NCBI GenBank assembly: GCA_033782935.1
Contig: JAWQEG010001220.1
Span: 2,356,001-2,420,000, forward strand
Direction: 5' to 3'
Length of the DNA: 64,000 nucleotides
Origin: Petrolisthes cinctipes
Taxonomy: Eukaryota; Arthropoda; Malacostraca; Decapoda; Porcellanidae
Shown: positions 24,349 to 38,321 of the stretch, one piece after another
How positions within the stretch are numbered: position 1 is the stretch's first letter
Layout of the letters: each line of letters begins with the position of its first letter
Made by a program: the position numbers and the translations under genes
The notes under the pieces: generated by a model
Database searches by the model: none
The model's input: only the letters and a program-made list of their open reading frames with translations
Told to the model about the DNA's origin: nothing

Positions 24349-25702
24349 TATCTCAGATTCAGTCCCAAAACACCCGAAAATTCGATATTTAGGGGTCCCA
24401 GAAGCGATCTGTACATGCTTACTCCGAGTTAGAGTATTTTCAAAATACATGCTCAAAACATACTGAAAATCGATCTTTTAGGTGCCCAAAAGTCGATATG
24501 TGCATGCATCTTCTGTACCCGTTTATATCTCAAATTCTGGCCCTAAACACCCGAAAATTCGATATTTTGGGGTCCCAGAAGCGATCTGTACATGCCTACT
24601 CCGTGTTAGAGTATTTTCAAAATTCAGGCCCAAAACATGCTGAAAATCGATATTTTTGGTGCCCAAAGTCAATATGTGCATGTATCTTCTATACCCGTTT
24701 ATATCTCAAATTCAGGCTCAAAACTCCCGAAAATTCAATATTTTGGGGTCCCAGAAGCAATCTGTACATGCCTACTCAGTGTTAGAGTATTTTCAAAATA
24801 CAGGCCCAAAACATGCTGAAAATCGATATTTTAGATGCCCAAAGTCAATATGTGCATGTATCTTCTGTACCCGTTTATATCTCAAATTCAGTCTCAAAAC
24901 ACCCGAAAATTCAATATTTTGGGGTCCCAGAAGCAATCTGTACATGCCTACACAGTGCTAGAATATTTTCAATATATAGGCTAAAAACATGCTAAAAATC
25001 GACATTTTAGGTGCCAAAAAATCGATATCTCAAATTCAGTCCCAAAACACCCGAAAATTCGATATTTAGAGGTCCCAGAAGGTATCTGTACATGCCTACT
25101 CCGTGTTAGAGTATTTTCAAAATACAAGCCAAAAACATACTGAAAATCGATCTTTTAGGTGCCCAAAAGTCGATATGTGCATGCATCTTCTGTACCCGTT
25201 TATATCTCAAATTCTGGCCCTAAACACCCGAAAATTCGATATTTTGGGGTCCCAGAAGCGATCTGTACATGCCTACTCCGTGTTAGAGTATTTTCAAAAT
25301 TCAGGCCCAAAACATGCTGAAAATCGATATTTTTGGTGCCCAAAGTCAATATGTGCATGTATCTTCTATACCCGTTTATATCTCAAATTCAGGCTCAAAA
25401 CACCCGAAAATTCAATATTTTGGGGTCCCAGAAGCAATCTGTACATGCCTACTCAGTGTTAGAGTATTTTCAAAATACAGTCCCAAAACATGCTGAAAAT
25501 CGATATTTTAGATGCCCAAAGTCAATATGTGCATGTATCTTCTGTACCCGTTTATATCTCAAATTCAGGCTCAAAACACCCGAAAATTCAATATTTTGGG
25601 GTCCCAGAAGCAATCTGTACATGCCTACACAGTGCTAGAATATTTTCAAAATATACGCTAAAAACATGCTAAAAATCGACATTTTAGGTGCCAAAAAATC
25701 GA
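24349..25702 (+). repeat. Two C-A-A-B tetramers (677 bp each)
   Basis: The tetramers start at 24349 and 25026, each made of C 177, A1 176, A2 176 and B 148. The A1 copies carry TTCTATACCCG instead of TTCTGTACCCG. The first B has TTTTCAATATATAGG. The same two variants occur in the tetramers at 30612 and 31289, exactly 6263 bp further on, so the blocks are copies of each other. Confidence 0.85.
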
Positions 25703-28700
25703 TATCTCAAATTCAGTCCCAAAACACCCGAAAATTCGATATTTAGAGGTCCCAGAAGGTATCTGTACATGCCTACTCCGTGTTAGAGTATTTTCAAAAT
25801 ACAGGCCAAAAACATACTGAAAATCGATCTTTTAGGTGCCCAAAAGTCGATATGTGCATGCATCTTCTGTACACGTTTATATCTAAAATTCTGGCCCTAA
25901 ACACCCGAAAATTCGATATTTTGGGGTCCAGAAGCGATCTGTACATGCCTACTTAGTGTTAGAGTATTTTCAAAATTCAGGCCCAAAACATGCTGAAAAT
26001 CGATATTTTTGGTGCCCAAAGTCAATATGTGCATGTATCTTCTGTACCCGTTTATATCTCAAATTCAGGCTCAAAACACCCGAAAATTCAATATTTTGGG
26101 GTCCCAGAAGCAATCTGTAAATGCCTACTCAGTGCTAGAATATTTTCAAAATATAGGCTAAAAACATGCTAAAAATCGATCTTTTAGGTGCCAAAAAGTC
26201 GATATCTCAAATTCAGTCCCAAAACACCCGAAAATTCGATATTTAGGGGTCCCAGAAGCGATCTGTACATGCCTACTCCGTGTTAGAGTATTTTCAAAAT
26301 ACATGCTCAAAACATACTGAAAATCGATCTTTTAGGTACACAAAAGTCGATATGTGCATGCATCTTCAGTACCCGTTTATATCTCAAATTCAGGCTCAAA
26401 ACACCCGAAAATTCAATATTTTGGGGTCCCAGAAGCAATCTGTACATGCCTACTCAGTGTTAGAGTATTTTCAAAATACAGGCCCAAAACATGCTGAAAA
26501 TCGATATTTTAGATGCCCAAAGTCAATATGTGCATGTATCTTCTGTACCCGTTTATATCTCAAATTCAGGCTCAAAACACCCGAAAATTCAATATTTTGG
26601 GGTCCCAGAAGCAATCTGTACATGCCTACACAGTGCTAGAATATTTTCAAAATATAGTCTAAAAACATGCTAAAAACCGACATTTTAGGTGCCAAAAAAT
26701 CGATATCTCAAATTCAGTCCCAAAACACCCGAAAATTCGATATTTAGAGGTCCCAGAAGGTATCTGTACATGCCTACTCCGTGTTAGAGTATTTTCAAAA
26801 TACAGGCCAAAAACATACTGAAAATCGATCTTTTAGGTGCCCAAAAGTCGATATGTGCATGCATCTTCTGTACCCGTTTATATCTCAAATTCTGGCCCTA
26901 AACACCCGAAAATTCGATATTTTGGGGTCCCAGAAGCGATCTGTACATGCCTACTCCGTGTTCGAGTATTTTCAAAATTCAGGCCCAAAACATGCTGAAA
27001 ATCGATATTTTTGGTGCCCAAAGTCAATATGTGCATGTATCTTCTGTACCCGTTTATATCTCAAATTCAGGCTCAAAACACCCGAAAATTCAATATTTTG
27101 GGGTCCCAGAAGCAATCTGTACAGTGCTAGAACATTTTTAAAATATAGGCTAAAAACATGCTAAAAATCGATCTTTTAGGTGCCAAAAAGTCGATATCTC
27201 AAATTCAGTCCCAAAACACACGAAAATTCGATATTTAGGGGTCCCAGAAGCGATCTGTACATGCCTACTCCGAGTTAGAGTATTTTCAAAATACATGTTC
27301 AAAACATACTGAAAATCGATCTTTTAGGTGCACAAAAGTCGATATGTGCATGCATCTTCAGTACCCGTTTATATCTCAAATTCAGGCTCAAAACACCCGA
27401 AAATTCAATATTTTGGGGTCCCAGAAGCAATCTGTACATGCCTACACAGTGCTAGAATATTTTCAAAATATAGGATAAAAACATGCTGAAAATCGACATT
27501 TTAGGTGCCAAAAAATCGATATCTCAAATTCAGTCCCAAAACACCCGAAAATTCGATATTTAGGGGTCCCAGAAGCGATCTGTACATGCCTACTCCGTGT
27601 TAGAGTATTTTCAAAATACATGCTCAAAACATACTGAAAATCGATCTTTTAGGTGCACAAAAGTCGATATATGCATGCATCTTCAGTACCCGTTTATATC
27701 TCAAATTCAGGCTCAAAACACCCGAAAATTCAATATTTTGGGGTCCCATTAGCAACCTGTACAGTGCTAGAATATTTTAATAATATAAGCTAAAAACATG
27801 CTAAAAATCGATCTTTTAGGTGCCAAAAAGTCAATATCTCAAATTCAGTCCCAAAACACCCGAAAATTCGATATTTAGGGGTCCCAGAAGCGATCTGTAC
27901 ATGCCTACTCCGTGTTAGAGTATTTTCAAAATACATGCTCAAAATATACTGAAAATCGATCTTTTAGGTGCACAAAAGTCGATATGTGCATGCATCTTCA
28001 GTACCCGTTTATATCTCAAATTCAGGCTCAAAACACCCGAAAATTCAATATTTTGGGGTCCCAGAAGCAATCTGTACATGCCTACTCAGTGTTAGAGTAT
28101 TTTCAAAATGCAGGCCCAAAACATGCTGAAAATCGATATTTTAGATGCCCAAAGTCAATATGTGCATGTATCTTCTGTACCCGTTTATATCTCAAATTCA
28201 GGCTCAAAACACCCGAAAATTCAATATTTTGGGGTCCCAGAAGCAATCTGTACATGCCTACACAGTGCTAGAATATTTTCAAAATATAGGCTAAAAACAT
28301 GCTAAAAATCGACATTTTAGGTGCCAAAAAATCGATATCTCAAATTCAGTCCCAAAACACCCGAAAATTCGATATTTAGAGGTCCCAGAAGGTATCTGTA
28401 CAGGCCTACTCCGTGTTAGAGTATTTTCAAAATACAGGCCAAAAACATACTGAAAATCGATCTTTTAGGTGCCCAAAAGTCGATATGTGCATGCATCTTC
28501 TGTACCCGTTTATATCTCAAATTCTGGCCCTAAACACCCGAAAATTCGATATTTTGGGGTCCCAGAAGCGATCTGTACATGCCTACTCCGTATTAGAGTA
28601 TTTTCAAAATTCAGGCCCAAAACATGCTGAAAATCGATATTTTTGGTGCCCAAAGTCAATATGTGCATGTATCTTCTGTACCCGTTTATATCTCAAATTC

Positions 28701-30611
28701 AGGCTCAAAACACCCGAAAATTCAATATTTTGGGGTCCCAGAAGCAATCTGTACAGTGCTAGAATATTTTCAAAATATAGGCTAAAAACATGCTAAAAAT
28801 CGATCTTTTAGGTGCCAAAAAATCGATATCTCAGATTCAGTCCCAAAACACCCGAAAATTCGATATTTAGGGGTCCCAGAAGCGATCTGTACATGCCTAC
28901 TCCGAGTTAGAGTATTTTCAAAATACATGCTCAAAACATACTGAAAATCGATCTTTTAGGTGCCCAAAAGTCGATATGTGCATGCATCTTCAGTACCCGT
29001 TTATATCTCAAATTCAGGCTCAAAACACCCGAAAATTCAATATTTTGGGGTCCCAGAAGCAATCTGTACATGCCTACACGGTGCTAGAATATTTTCAAAA
29101 TATAGGCTAAAAACATGCTGAAAATCGACATTTTATGTGCCAAAAAATCGATATCTCAAATTCAGTCCCAAAACACCCGAAAATTCGATATTTAGAGGTC
29201 CCAGAAGGTATCTGTACATGCCTACTCCGTGTTAGAGTATTTTCAAAATACAGGCCAAAAACATACTGAAAATCGATCTTTTAGGTGCCCAAAAGTCGTT
29301 ATGTGCATGCATCTTCTGTACCCGTTTATATCTCAAATTCTGGCCCTAAACACCCGAAAATTCGATATTTTGGGGTCCCAGAAGCGATCTGTACATGCCT
29401 ACTCCGTGTTAGAGTATTTTCAAAATTCAGGCCCAAAACATGCTGAAAATCGATATTTTTGGTGCCCAAAGTCAATATGTGCATGTATCTTCTGTACCCG
29501 TTTATATCTCAAATTCAGACTCAAAACACCCGAAAATTCAATATTTTGGGGTCCCAGAAGCAATCTGTACAGTGCTAGAATATTTTCAAAATATAGGCTA
29601 AAAACATGCTAAAAATCGATCTTTTAGGTGCCAAAAAGTCGATATCTCAAATTGAGTCCCAAAACACCCGAAAATTCTATATTTAGGGGTCCCAGAAGCG
29701 ATCTGTACATGCCTACTCCGTGTTAGAGTATTTTCAAAATCATGCTCAAAACATACTGAAAATCGATCTTTTAGGTGCACAAAAGTCGATATGTGCATGC
29801 ATCTTCAGTACCCGAAAATTCGATATTTTGGGGTCCCAGAAGCGATCTGTACATGCCTACTCCGTGTTAGAGTATTTTCAAAATTCAGGCCCAAAACATG
29901 CTGAAAATCGATATTTTTGGTGCCCAAAGTCAATATGTGCATGTATCTTCTGTACCCGTTTATATCTCAAATTCAGGCTCAAAACACCCGAAAATTCAAT
30001 ATTTTGGGGTCCCAGAAGCATTCTGTACATGCCTACTCAGTGCTAGAATATTTTCAAAATAAAGGCTAAAAATATGCTAAAAATCGATCTTTTAGGTGCC
30101 AAAAAATCGATATCTCAAATTCAGTCCCAAAACACCCGAAAATTCGCTATTTAGGGGTCCCAGAAGCGATCTGTACATGCCTACTCCGTGTTAGAGTATT
30201 TTCAAAATACATGCTCAAAACATACTGAAAATCGATCTTTAAGGTGCACAAAAGTCGATATGTGCATGCATCTTCAGTACCCGTTTATATCTCAAATTCA
30301 GGCTCAAAACACCCGAAAATTCAATATTTTGGGGACCCAGAAGCAATCTGTACATGCCTGCTCAGTGTTAGAGTATTTTCAAAATACAGGCCAAAAACAT
30401 GCTGAAAATCGATATTTTAGATGCCCAAAGTCAATATGTGCATGTATCTTCTGTACCCGTTTATATCTCAAATTCAGGCTCAAAACACCCGAAAATTCAA
30501 TATTTTGGGGTCCCAGAAGCAATCTGTACATGCCTACACAGTGCTAGAATATTTTCAATATATAGGCTAAAAACATGCTAAAAATCGACATTTTAGGTGC
30601 CAAAAAATCGA
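25703..30611 (+). repeat. Mixed block of trimers, dimers and a pentamer
   Basis: Leading C monomers lie at 25703 (500), 26203 (501), 26704 (491), 27195, 27520, 27835 (501), 28336 (816), 29152 (491), 29643 (468) and 30111 (501). Two C-B dimers fill 27195-27834, the second with the CCCATTAGCAACCTG mark also seen near 23943. A shortened C-A fusion lies at 29643. The 468 bp block has the same make-up as the one at 12234. Private substitutions are more frequent than within families I and II, suggesting older sequence. Confidence 0.8.
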
Positions 30612-31965
30612 TATCTCAAATTCAGTCCCAAAACACCCGAAAATTCGATATTTAGAGGTCCCAGAAGGTATCTGTACATGCCTACTCCGTGTTAGAGTAT
30701 TTTCAAAATACAAGCCAAAAACATACTGAAAATCGATCTTTTAGGTGCCCAAAAGTCGATATGTGCATGCATCTTCTGTACCCGTTTATATCTCAAATTC
30801 TGGCCCTAAACACCCGAAAATTCGATATTTTGGGGTCCCAGAAGCGATCTGTACATGCCTACTCCGTGTTAGAGTATTTTCAAAATTCAGGCCCAAAACA
30901 TGCTGAAAATCGATATTTTTGGTGCCCAAAGTCAATATGTGCATGTATCTTCTATACCCGTTTATATCTCAAATTCAGGCTCAAAACACCCGAAAATTCA
31001 ATATTTTGGGGTCCCAGAAGCAATCTGTACATGCCTACTCAGTGTTAGAGTATTTTCAAAATACAGGCCCAAAACATGCTGAAAATCGATATTTTAGATG
31101 CCCAAAGTCAATATGTGCATGTATCTACTGTACCCGTTTATATCTCAAATTCAGTCTCAAAACACCCGAAAATTCAATATTTTGGGGTCCCAGAAGCAAT
31201 CTGTACATGCCTACACAGTGCTAGAATATTTTCAATATATAGGCTAAAAACATGCTAAAAATCGACATTTTAGGTGCCAAAAAATCGATATCTCAAATTC
31301 AGTCCCAAAACACCCGAAAATTCGATATTTAGAGGTCCCAGAAGGTATCTGTACATGCCTACTCCGTGTTAGAGTATTTTCAAAATACAAGCCAAAAACA
31401 TACTGAAAATCGATCTTTTAGGTGCCCAAAAGTCGATATGTGCATGCATCTTCTGTACCCGTTTATATCTCAAATTCTGGCCCTAAACACCCGAAAATTC
31501 GATATTTTGGGGTCCCAGAAGCGATCTGTACTTGCCTACTCCGTGTTAGAGTATTTTCAAAATTCAGGCCCAAAACATGCTGAAAATCGATATTTTTGGT
31601 GCCCAAAGTCAATATGTGCATGTATCTTCTATACCCGTTTATATCTCAAATTCAGGCTCAAAACACCCGAAAATTCAATATTTTGGGGTCCCAGAAGCAA
31701 TCTGTACATGCCTACTCAGTGTTAGAGTATTTTCAAAATACAGGCCCAAAACATGCTGAAAATCGATATTTTAGATGCCCAAAGTTAATATGTGCATGTA
31801 TCTTCTGTACCCGTTTATATCTCAAATTCAGGCTCAAAACACCCGAAAATTCAATATTTTGGGGTCCCAGAAGCAATCTGTACATGCCTACACAGTGCTA
31901 GAATATTTTCAAAATATAGGCTAAAAACATGCTAAAAATTGACATTTTAGGTGCCAAAAAATCGA
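30612..31965 (+). repeat. Two further C-A-A-B tetramers (677 bp each)
   Basis: The first is made of C 30612, A1 30789, A2 30965 and B 31141. The second starts at 31289. TTCTATACCCG marks both A1 monomers and TTTTCAATATATAGG marks the B of the first. The second tetramer recurs at offset 10386 (41675 onward) inside HOR family II, including its AAAGTTAATATG and AAAATTGACATT variants, and it links the mixed zone to that family. Confidence 0.85.
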
Positions 31966-34626
31966 TATCTCAAATTCAGTCCCAAAACACCCGAAAATTC
32001 GATATTTAGAGGTCCCAGAAGGTATCTGTACATGCCTACTCCGTGTTAGAGTATTTTCAAAATACAGGCCAAAAACATACTGAAAATCGATCTTTTAGGT
32101 GCCCAAAAGTCGATATGTGCATGCATCTTCTGTACCCGTTTATATCTCAAATTCTGGCCCTAAACACCCGAAAATTCGATATTTTGGGGTCCCAGAAGCG
32201 ATCTGTACATGCCTACTCCGTGTTAGAGTATTTTCAAAATTCAGGCCCAGAACATGCTGAAAATCGATATTTTTGGTGCCCAAAGTCAATATGTGCATGT
32301 ATCTTCTGTACCCGTTTATATCTCAAATTCAGGCTCAAAACACCCGAAAATTCAATATTTTGGGGTCCCAGAAGCAATCTGTACATGCCTACTCAGTGCT
32401 AGAATATTTTCAAAATATAGGCTAAAAACATGCTAAAAATCGATCTTTTAGGTGCCAAAAAATCGATATCTCAGATTCAGTCCCAAAACACCCGAAAATT
32501 CGCTATTTAGGGGTCCCAGAAGCGATCTGTACATGCCTACTCCGTGTTAGAGTATTTTCAAAATACATGCTCAAAACATACTGAAAATCGATCTTTTAGG
32601 TGCACAAAAGTCGATATGTGCATGCATCTTCAGTACCCGTTTATATCTCAAATTCAGGCTCAAAACACCCGAAAATTCAATATTTTGGGGACCCAGAAGC
32701 AATCTGTACATGCCTACTCAGTGTTAAGAGTATTTTCAAAATACAGGCCCAAAACATGCTGAAAATCGATATTTTAGATGCCCAAAGTCAATATGTGCAT
32801 GTATCTTCTGTATCCGTTTATATCTCAAATTCAGGCTCAAAACACCCGAAAATTCAATATTTTGGGGTCCCAGAAGCAATCTGTACATGCCTACACAGTG
32901 CTAGAATATTTTCAAAATATAGGCTAAAAACATGCTAAAAATCGACATTTTAGGTGCCAAAATATCGATATCTCAAATTCAGTCCCAAAACACCCGAAAA
33001 TTCGATATTTAGAGGTCCCAGAAGGTATCTGTACATGCCTACTCCGTGTTAGAGTATTTTCAAAATACAGGCCAAAAACATACTGAAAATCGATCTTTTA
33101 GGTGCCCAAAAGTCGATATGTGCATGCATCTTCTGTACCCGTTTATATCTCAAATTCTGGCCCTAAATACCCGAAAATTCGATATTTTGGGGTCCCAGAA
33201 GCGATCTGTACATGCCTACTCCGTGTTAGAGTATTTTCAAAATTCAGGCCCAGAACATGCTGAGAATCGATATTTTTGGTGCCCAAAGTCAATATGTGCA
33301 TGTATCTTCTGTACCCGTTTATATCTCAAATTCAGGCTCAAAACACCCGAAAATTCAATATTTTGGGGTCCCAGAAGCAATCTGTACATGCCTACTCAGT
33401 GCTAGAATATTTTCAAAATATAGGCTAAAAACATGCTAAAAATCGATCTTTTAGGTGCCAAAAAGTCGATATCTCAAATTCAGTCCCAAACACCCGAAAA
33501 TTCGATATTTAGGGGTCCCAGAAGCGATCTGTACATGCCTACTCCGTGTTAGAGTATTTTCAAAATACATGCTCAAAACATACTGAAAATCGATCTTTTA
33601 GGTGCACAAAAGTCGATATGTGCATGCATCTTCAGTGCCGTTTATATCTCAAATTCAGGCTCAAAACACCCGAAAATTCAATATTTTGCGGTCCCAGAAG
33701 CAATCTGTACATGCCTACTCCGTGTTAGAGTATTTTCAACATACAGGCCAAAAACATACTGAAAATCGATCTTTTAGGTGCCCAAAAGTCGATATGTGCA
33801 TGCATCTTCTGTACCCGTTTATATCTCAAATTCTGGCCCTAAACACCCGAAAATTCAATATTTTGGGGTCCCAGAAGCAATCTGTACAGTGCTAGAATAT
33901 TTTCAAAATATAGGCTAAAAACATGCTAAAAATCGATCTTTTAGGTGCCAAAAAGTCGATATCTCAAATTCAGTCCCAAAACAACCGAAAATTCGATATT
34001 TAGGGGTCCCAGAAGCGATCTGTACATGCCTACTCCGTGTTAAAGTATTTTCAACATACAGGCCAAAAACATACTGAAAATCGATCTTTTAGGTGCCCAA
34101 AAGTCGATATGTGCATGCATCTTCTGTACCCGTTTATATCTCAAATTCTGGCCCTAAACACCCGAAAATTCGATATTTTGTGGTCCCAGAAGCGATCTGT
34201 ACATGCCTACTCCGTGTTAGAGTATTTTCAAAATTCAGGCCAAGAACATGCTGAAAATCGATATTTTTGGTGCCCAAAGTCAATATGTGCATGTGTCTTC
34301 TGTACCCGTTTATATCTCAAATTCAGGCCCTAAACACCCGAAAATTCGATATTTTGGGGTCCCAGACGCGATCTGTACATGCCTACTCCATGTTAGAGTA
34401 TTTTCAAAATTCAGGCCCAAAACATGCTGAAAATCGATATTTTTGGTGCCCAAAGTCAATATGTGCATGTATCTTCTGTACCCGTTTATATCTCAAATTC
34501 AGGCTCAAAACATCCGAAAATTCAATATTTTGGGGTCCCAGAAGCAATCTGTACAGTGCTAGAATATTTTCAAAATATAGGCTAAAAACATGCTAAAAAT
34601 CGATCTTTTAGGTGCCAAAAAGTCGA
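31966..34626 (+). repeat. Partial family II tail and junction segment
   Basis: Blocks start at 31966 (501), 32467 (502), 32969 (501) and 33470, followed by hybrids and a 667 bp block at 33960 (C-A-A-B138). The first two blocks match 42352-43354 at offset 10386, including the extra base in GTGTTAAGAG. The third block, with CTAAATACCCG, GCTGAGAATCG and a lost A in GTCCCAAACACC, reappears at 50201, not at 43355. A 175 bp C reads CTTCAGTGCCG. Next to it, 33645-33821 is an A2/C hybrid with TTTTGCGGTCCC and TTTTCAACATAC. Confidence 0.8.
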
Positions 34627-37600
34627 TATCTCAAATTCAGTCCCAAAACAACCGAAAATTCGATATTTAGGGGTCCCAGAAGCGATCTGTACATGCCTAC
34701 TCCGTGTTAAAGTATTTTCAAAATACATGCTCAAAACATACTGAAAATCGATCATTTAGGTGCACAAAAGTCGATATGTGCATGCATCTTCAGTACCCGT
34801 TTATATCTCAAATTCAGGCTAAAAACACCCGAAAATTCAATATTTTGGGGTCCCAGAAGCAATCTGTACATGCCTACTCCGTGTTAGAGTATTTTCAAAA
34901 TTCAGGCCCAAAACATGCTGAAAATCGATATTTTTGGTGCCCAAAGACAATATGTGCATGTATCTTCTGTACCCGTTTATATCTCAAATTCAGGCTCAAA
35001 ACACCCGAAATTTCAATATTTTGGGGTCCCAGAAGCAATCTGTACATGCCTACTCAGTGTTAGAGTATTTTCAAAATACAGGCCCAAAGCATGCTAAAAA
35101 TCGATATTTTAGATGCCCAAAGTCAATATGTGCATGTATCTTCTGTACCCGTTTATATCACAAATTCAGGTTCAAAACACCCGAAAATTCAATATTTTGG
35201 GGTCCCAGAAGCAATCTGTACATGCCTACACAATGCTAGAATATTTTCAAAATATAGGCTAAAAACATGCTAAAAATCGACATTTTAGGTGCCAAAAAAT
35301 CGATATCTCAAATTCAGTCCCAAAACACCCGAAAATTCGATATTTAGAGGTCCCAGAAGGTATCTGTACATGCCTACTCCGTTGTAGAGTATTTTTAAAA
35401 TACATGCCAAAAACATACTGAAAATCGATCTTTTAGGTGCCCAAAAGTCGATATGTGCATGCATCTTCTGTACCCGTTTATATCTCAAATTCTGGCCCTT
35501 AACACCCGAAAATTCGATATTTTGGGGTCCCAGAAGCGATCTGTACATGCCTACTCCGTGTCAGAGTATTTTCAAAATTCAGGCCCAGAACATGCTGAAA
35601 ATCGATATTTTTGGTGCCCAAAGTCAATGTGTGCATGTATCTTCTGTACCCGTTTATATCTCAAATTCAGGCTCAAAACACCCGAAAATTCAATATTTTG
35701 GGGTCCCAAAAGCAATCTGTACATGCCTACTCCGTGTTAGAGTATTTTCAAAATACATGCTCAAAACATACTGAAAATCGATCTTTTAGGTGCACAAAAG
35801 TCGATATGTGCATGCATCTTCAGTACCCGTTTATATCTCAAATTCAGGCTCAAAACACCCGAAAATTCAATATTTTGGGGTCACATAAGCGATCTGTACA
35901 TGCCTACTCCGTGTTAGAGTATTTTCAAAATTCAGGCCCAAAACATGCTGAAAATCGATATTTTTGGTGCCCAAAGTCAATATGTGCATGTATCATCTGT
36001 ACCCGTTTATATCTCAAATTCAGGCTCAAAACACCCGAAAATTAAATATTTTGGGGTCCCAGAAGCAATCTGTACATGCCTACACAATGCTAGAATATTT
36101 TCAAAATATAGGCTAAAAACATGCTGAAAATCGACATTTTAGGTGCCAAAAAATCGATATCTCAAATTCAGTCCAAAAACACCCGAAAATTCGATATTTA
36201 GAGGTCCCAGAAGGTATCTGTACATGCCTACTCCGTGTTAGAGTATTTTCAAAATACAAGCCAAAAACATACTGAAAATCGATCTTTTAGGTGCCCAAAA
36301 GTCGATATGTGCATGCATCTTCTGTACCCGTTTATATCTCAAATTCTTGCCCTAAACACCCGAAAATTCGATATTTTGGGGTCCCAGAAGCGATCTGTAC
36401 ATGCCTACTACGTGTTAGAGTATTTTCAAAATTCAGGCCCAAAACATTCTGAAAATCGATATTTTTGGTGCCCAAAGTCAATATGTGCATGTATCTTCTG
36501 TACCCGTTTATATCTCAAATTCAGGCTTAAAACACCCGAAAATTCAATATTTTGGGGTCCCAGAAGCAATCAGTACATGCCTACTCAGTGCTAGAATATT
36601 TTCAAAATATAGGCTAAAAACATGCTAAAAATCGATCTTTTATGTGCCAAAAAGTCGATATCTCAAATTCAGTCCCAAACACCCGAAAATTCGATATTCA
36701 GGGGTCCCAGAAGCGATCTGTACATGCCTACTCCGTGTTAGAGTATTTACAAAATACATGCTCAAAACATACTGAAAATCGATCTTTTAGGTGCACAAAA
36801 GTCGATATGTGCATGCATCTTCAGTACCCGTTTATATCTCAAATTCAGGCTCAAAACACCCGAAAATTCAATATTTTGGGGTCCCATAAGCGATCTGTAC
36901 ATGCCTACTCAGTGTTAGAGTATTTTCAAAATTCAGGCCCAAAACATGCTGAAAATCGATATTTTTGGTGCCCAAAGTCAATATGTGCATGTATCTTCTG
37001 TACCCGTTTATATCTCAAATTCAGGCTCAAAACACCCGAAAATTCAATATTTTGGAGTCCCAGAAGCAATCTGTACATGCCTACACAGTGCTAGAATATT
37101 TTCAAAATATAGGCTAAAAACATGCTGAAAATCGACATTTTAGGTGCCAAAAAATCGATATCTCAAATTCAGTCCCAAAACACCCGAAAATTCGATATTT
37201 AGAGGTCCCAGAAGGTATCTGTACATGCCTACTCCGTGTTAGAGTATTTTCAAAATACAGGCCAAAAACATACTGAAAATCGATCTTTTAGGTGCCCAAA
37301 AGTCGATATGTGCATGCATCTTCTGTACCCGTTTATATCTCCAATTCTGGCCCTAAACACCCGAAAATTCGATATTTTGGGGTCCCAGAAGCAATCTGTA
37401 CAACTCTGTGCTAGAATATTTTTAAAATATAGGCTAAAAACATGCTAAAAATCGATCGTTTAGGTGCCAAAAAGTCGATATCTCAAATTCAGTCCCAAAA
37501 CACCCGAAAATTCGATATTTAGGGGTCCCAGAAGCGATCTGTACATGCCTACTCCGTGTTAGAGTATTTTCAAAATACATGCTCAAAACATACTGAAAAT

Positions 37601-38321
37601 CGATCTTTTAGGTGCACAAAAGTCGATATGTGCATGCATCTTCAGTGCCGTTTATATCTCAAATTCAGGCTCAAAACACCCGAAAATTCAATATTTTGCG
37701 GTCCCAGAAGCAATCTGTACATGCCTACTCCGTGTTAGAGTATTTTCAACATACAGGCCAAAAACATACTGAAAATCGATCTTTTAGGTGCCCAAAAGTC
37801 GATATGTGCATGCATCTTCTGTACCCGTTTATATCTCAAATTCTGGCCCTAAACACCCGAAAATTCGATATTTTGGGGTCCCAGAAGCGATCTGTACATG
37901 CCTACTCCGTGTTAGAGTATTTTCAAAATTCAGGCCAAGAACATGCTGAAAATCGATATTTTTGGTGCCCAAAGTCAATATGTGCATGTGTCTTCTGTAC
38001 CCGTTTATATCTCAAATTCAGGCCCTAAACACCCGAAAATTCGATATTTTGGGGTCCCAGACGCGATCTGTATATGCCTACTCCATGTTAGAGTATTTTC
38101 AAAATTCAGGCCCAAAAAATGCTGAAAATCGATATTTTTGGTGCCCAAAGTCAATATGTGCATGTATCTTCTGTACCCGTTTATATCTCAAATTCAGGCT
38201 CAAAACATCCGAAAATTCAATATTTTGGGGTCCCAGAAGCAATCTGTACAGTGCTAGAATATTTTCAAAATATAGGCTAAAAACATGCTAAAAATCGATC
38301 TTTTAGGTGCCAAAAAGTCGA
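34627..38321 (+). repeat. HOR family II, unit 0 (3695 bp, short form)
   Basis: This unit starts at the C that carries GTGTTAAAG and GATCATTTAGG. It matches unit 1 for about 2.5 kb (34627-37158 against 38322-40853), lacks the next 2826 bp of unit 1, then matches its final part (37159-38321 against 43680-44842). Marks 3695 bp apart include CCGTTGTAGAG at 35380 and 39075. I noticed about eight single-base differences over roughly 2 kb of shared sequence, for example near 35403, 35630, 35883, 36044, 36399, 36446 and 36748. Confidence 0.85.
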
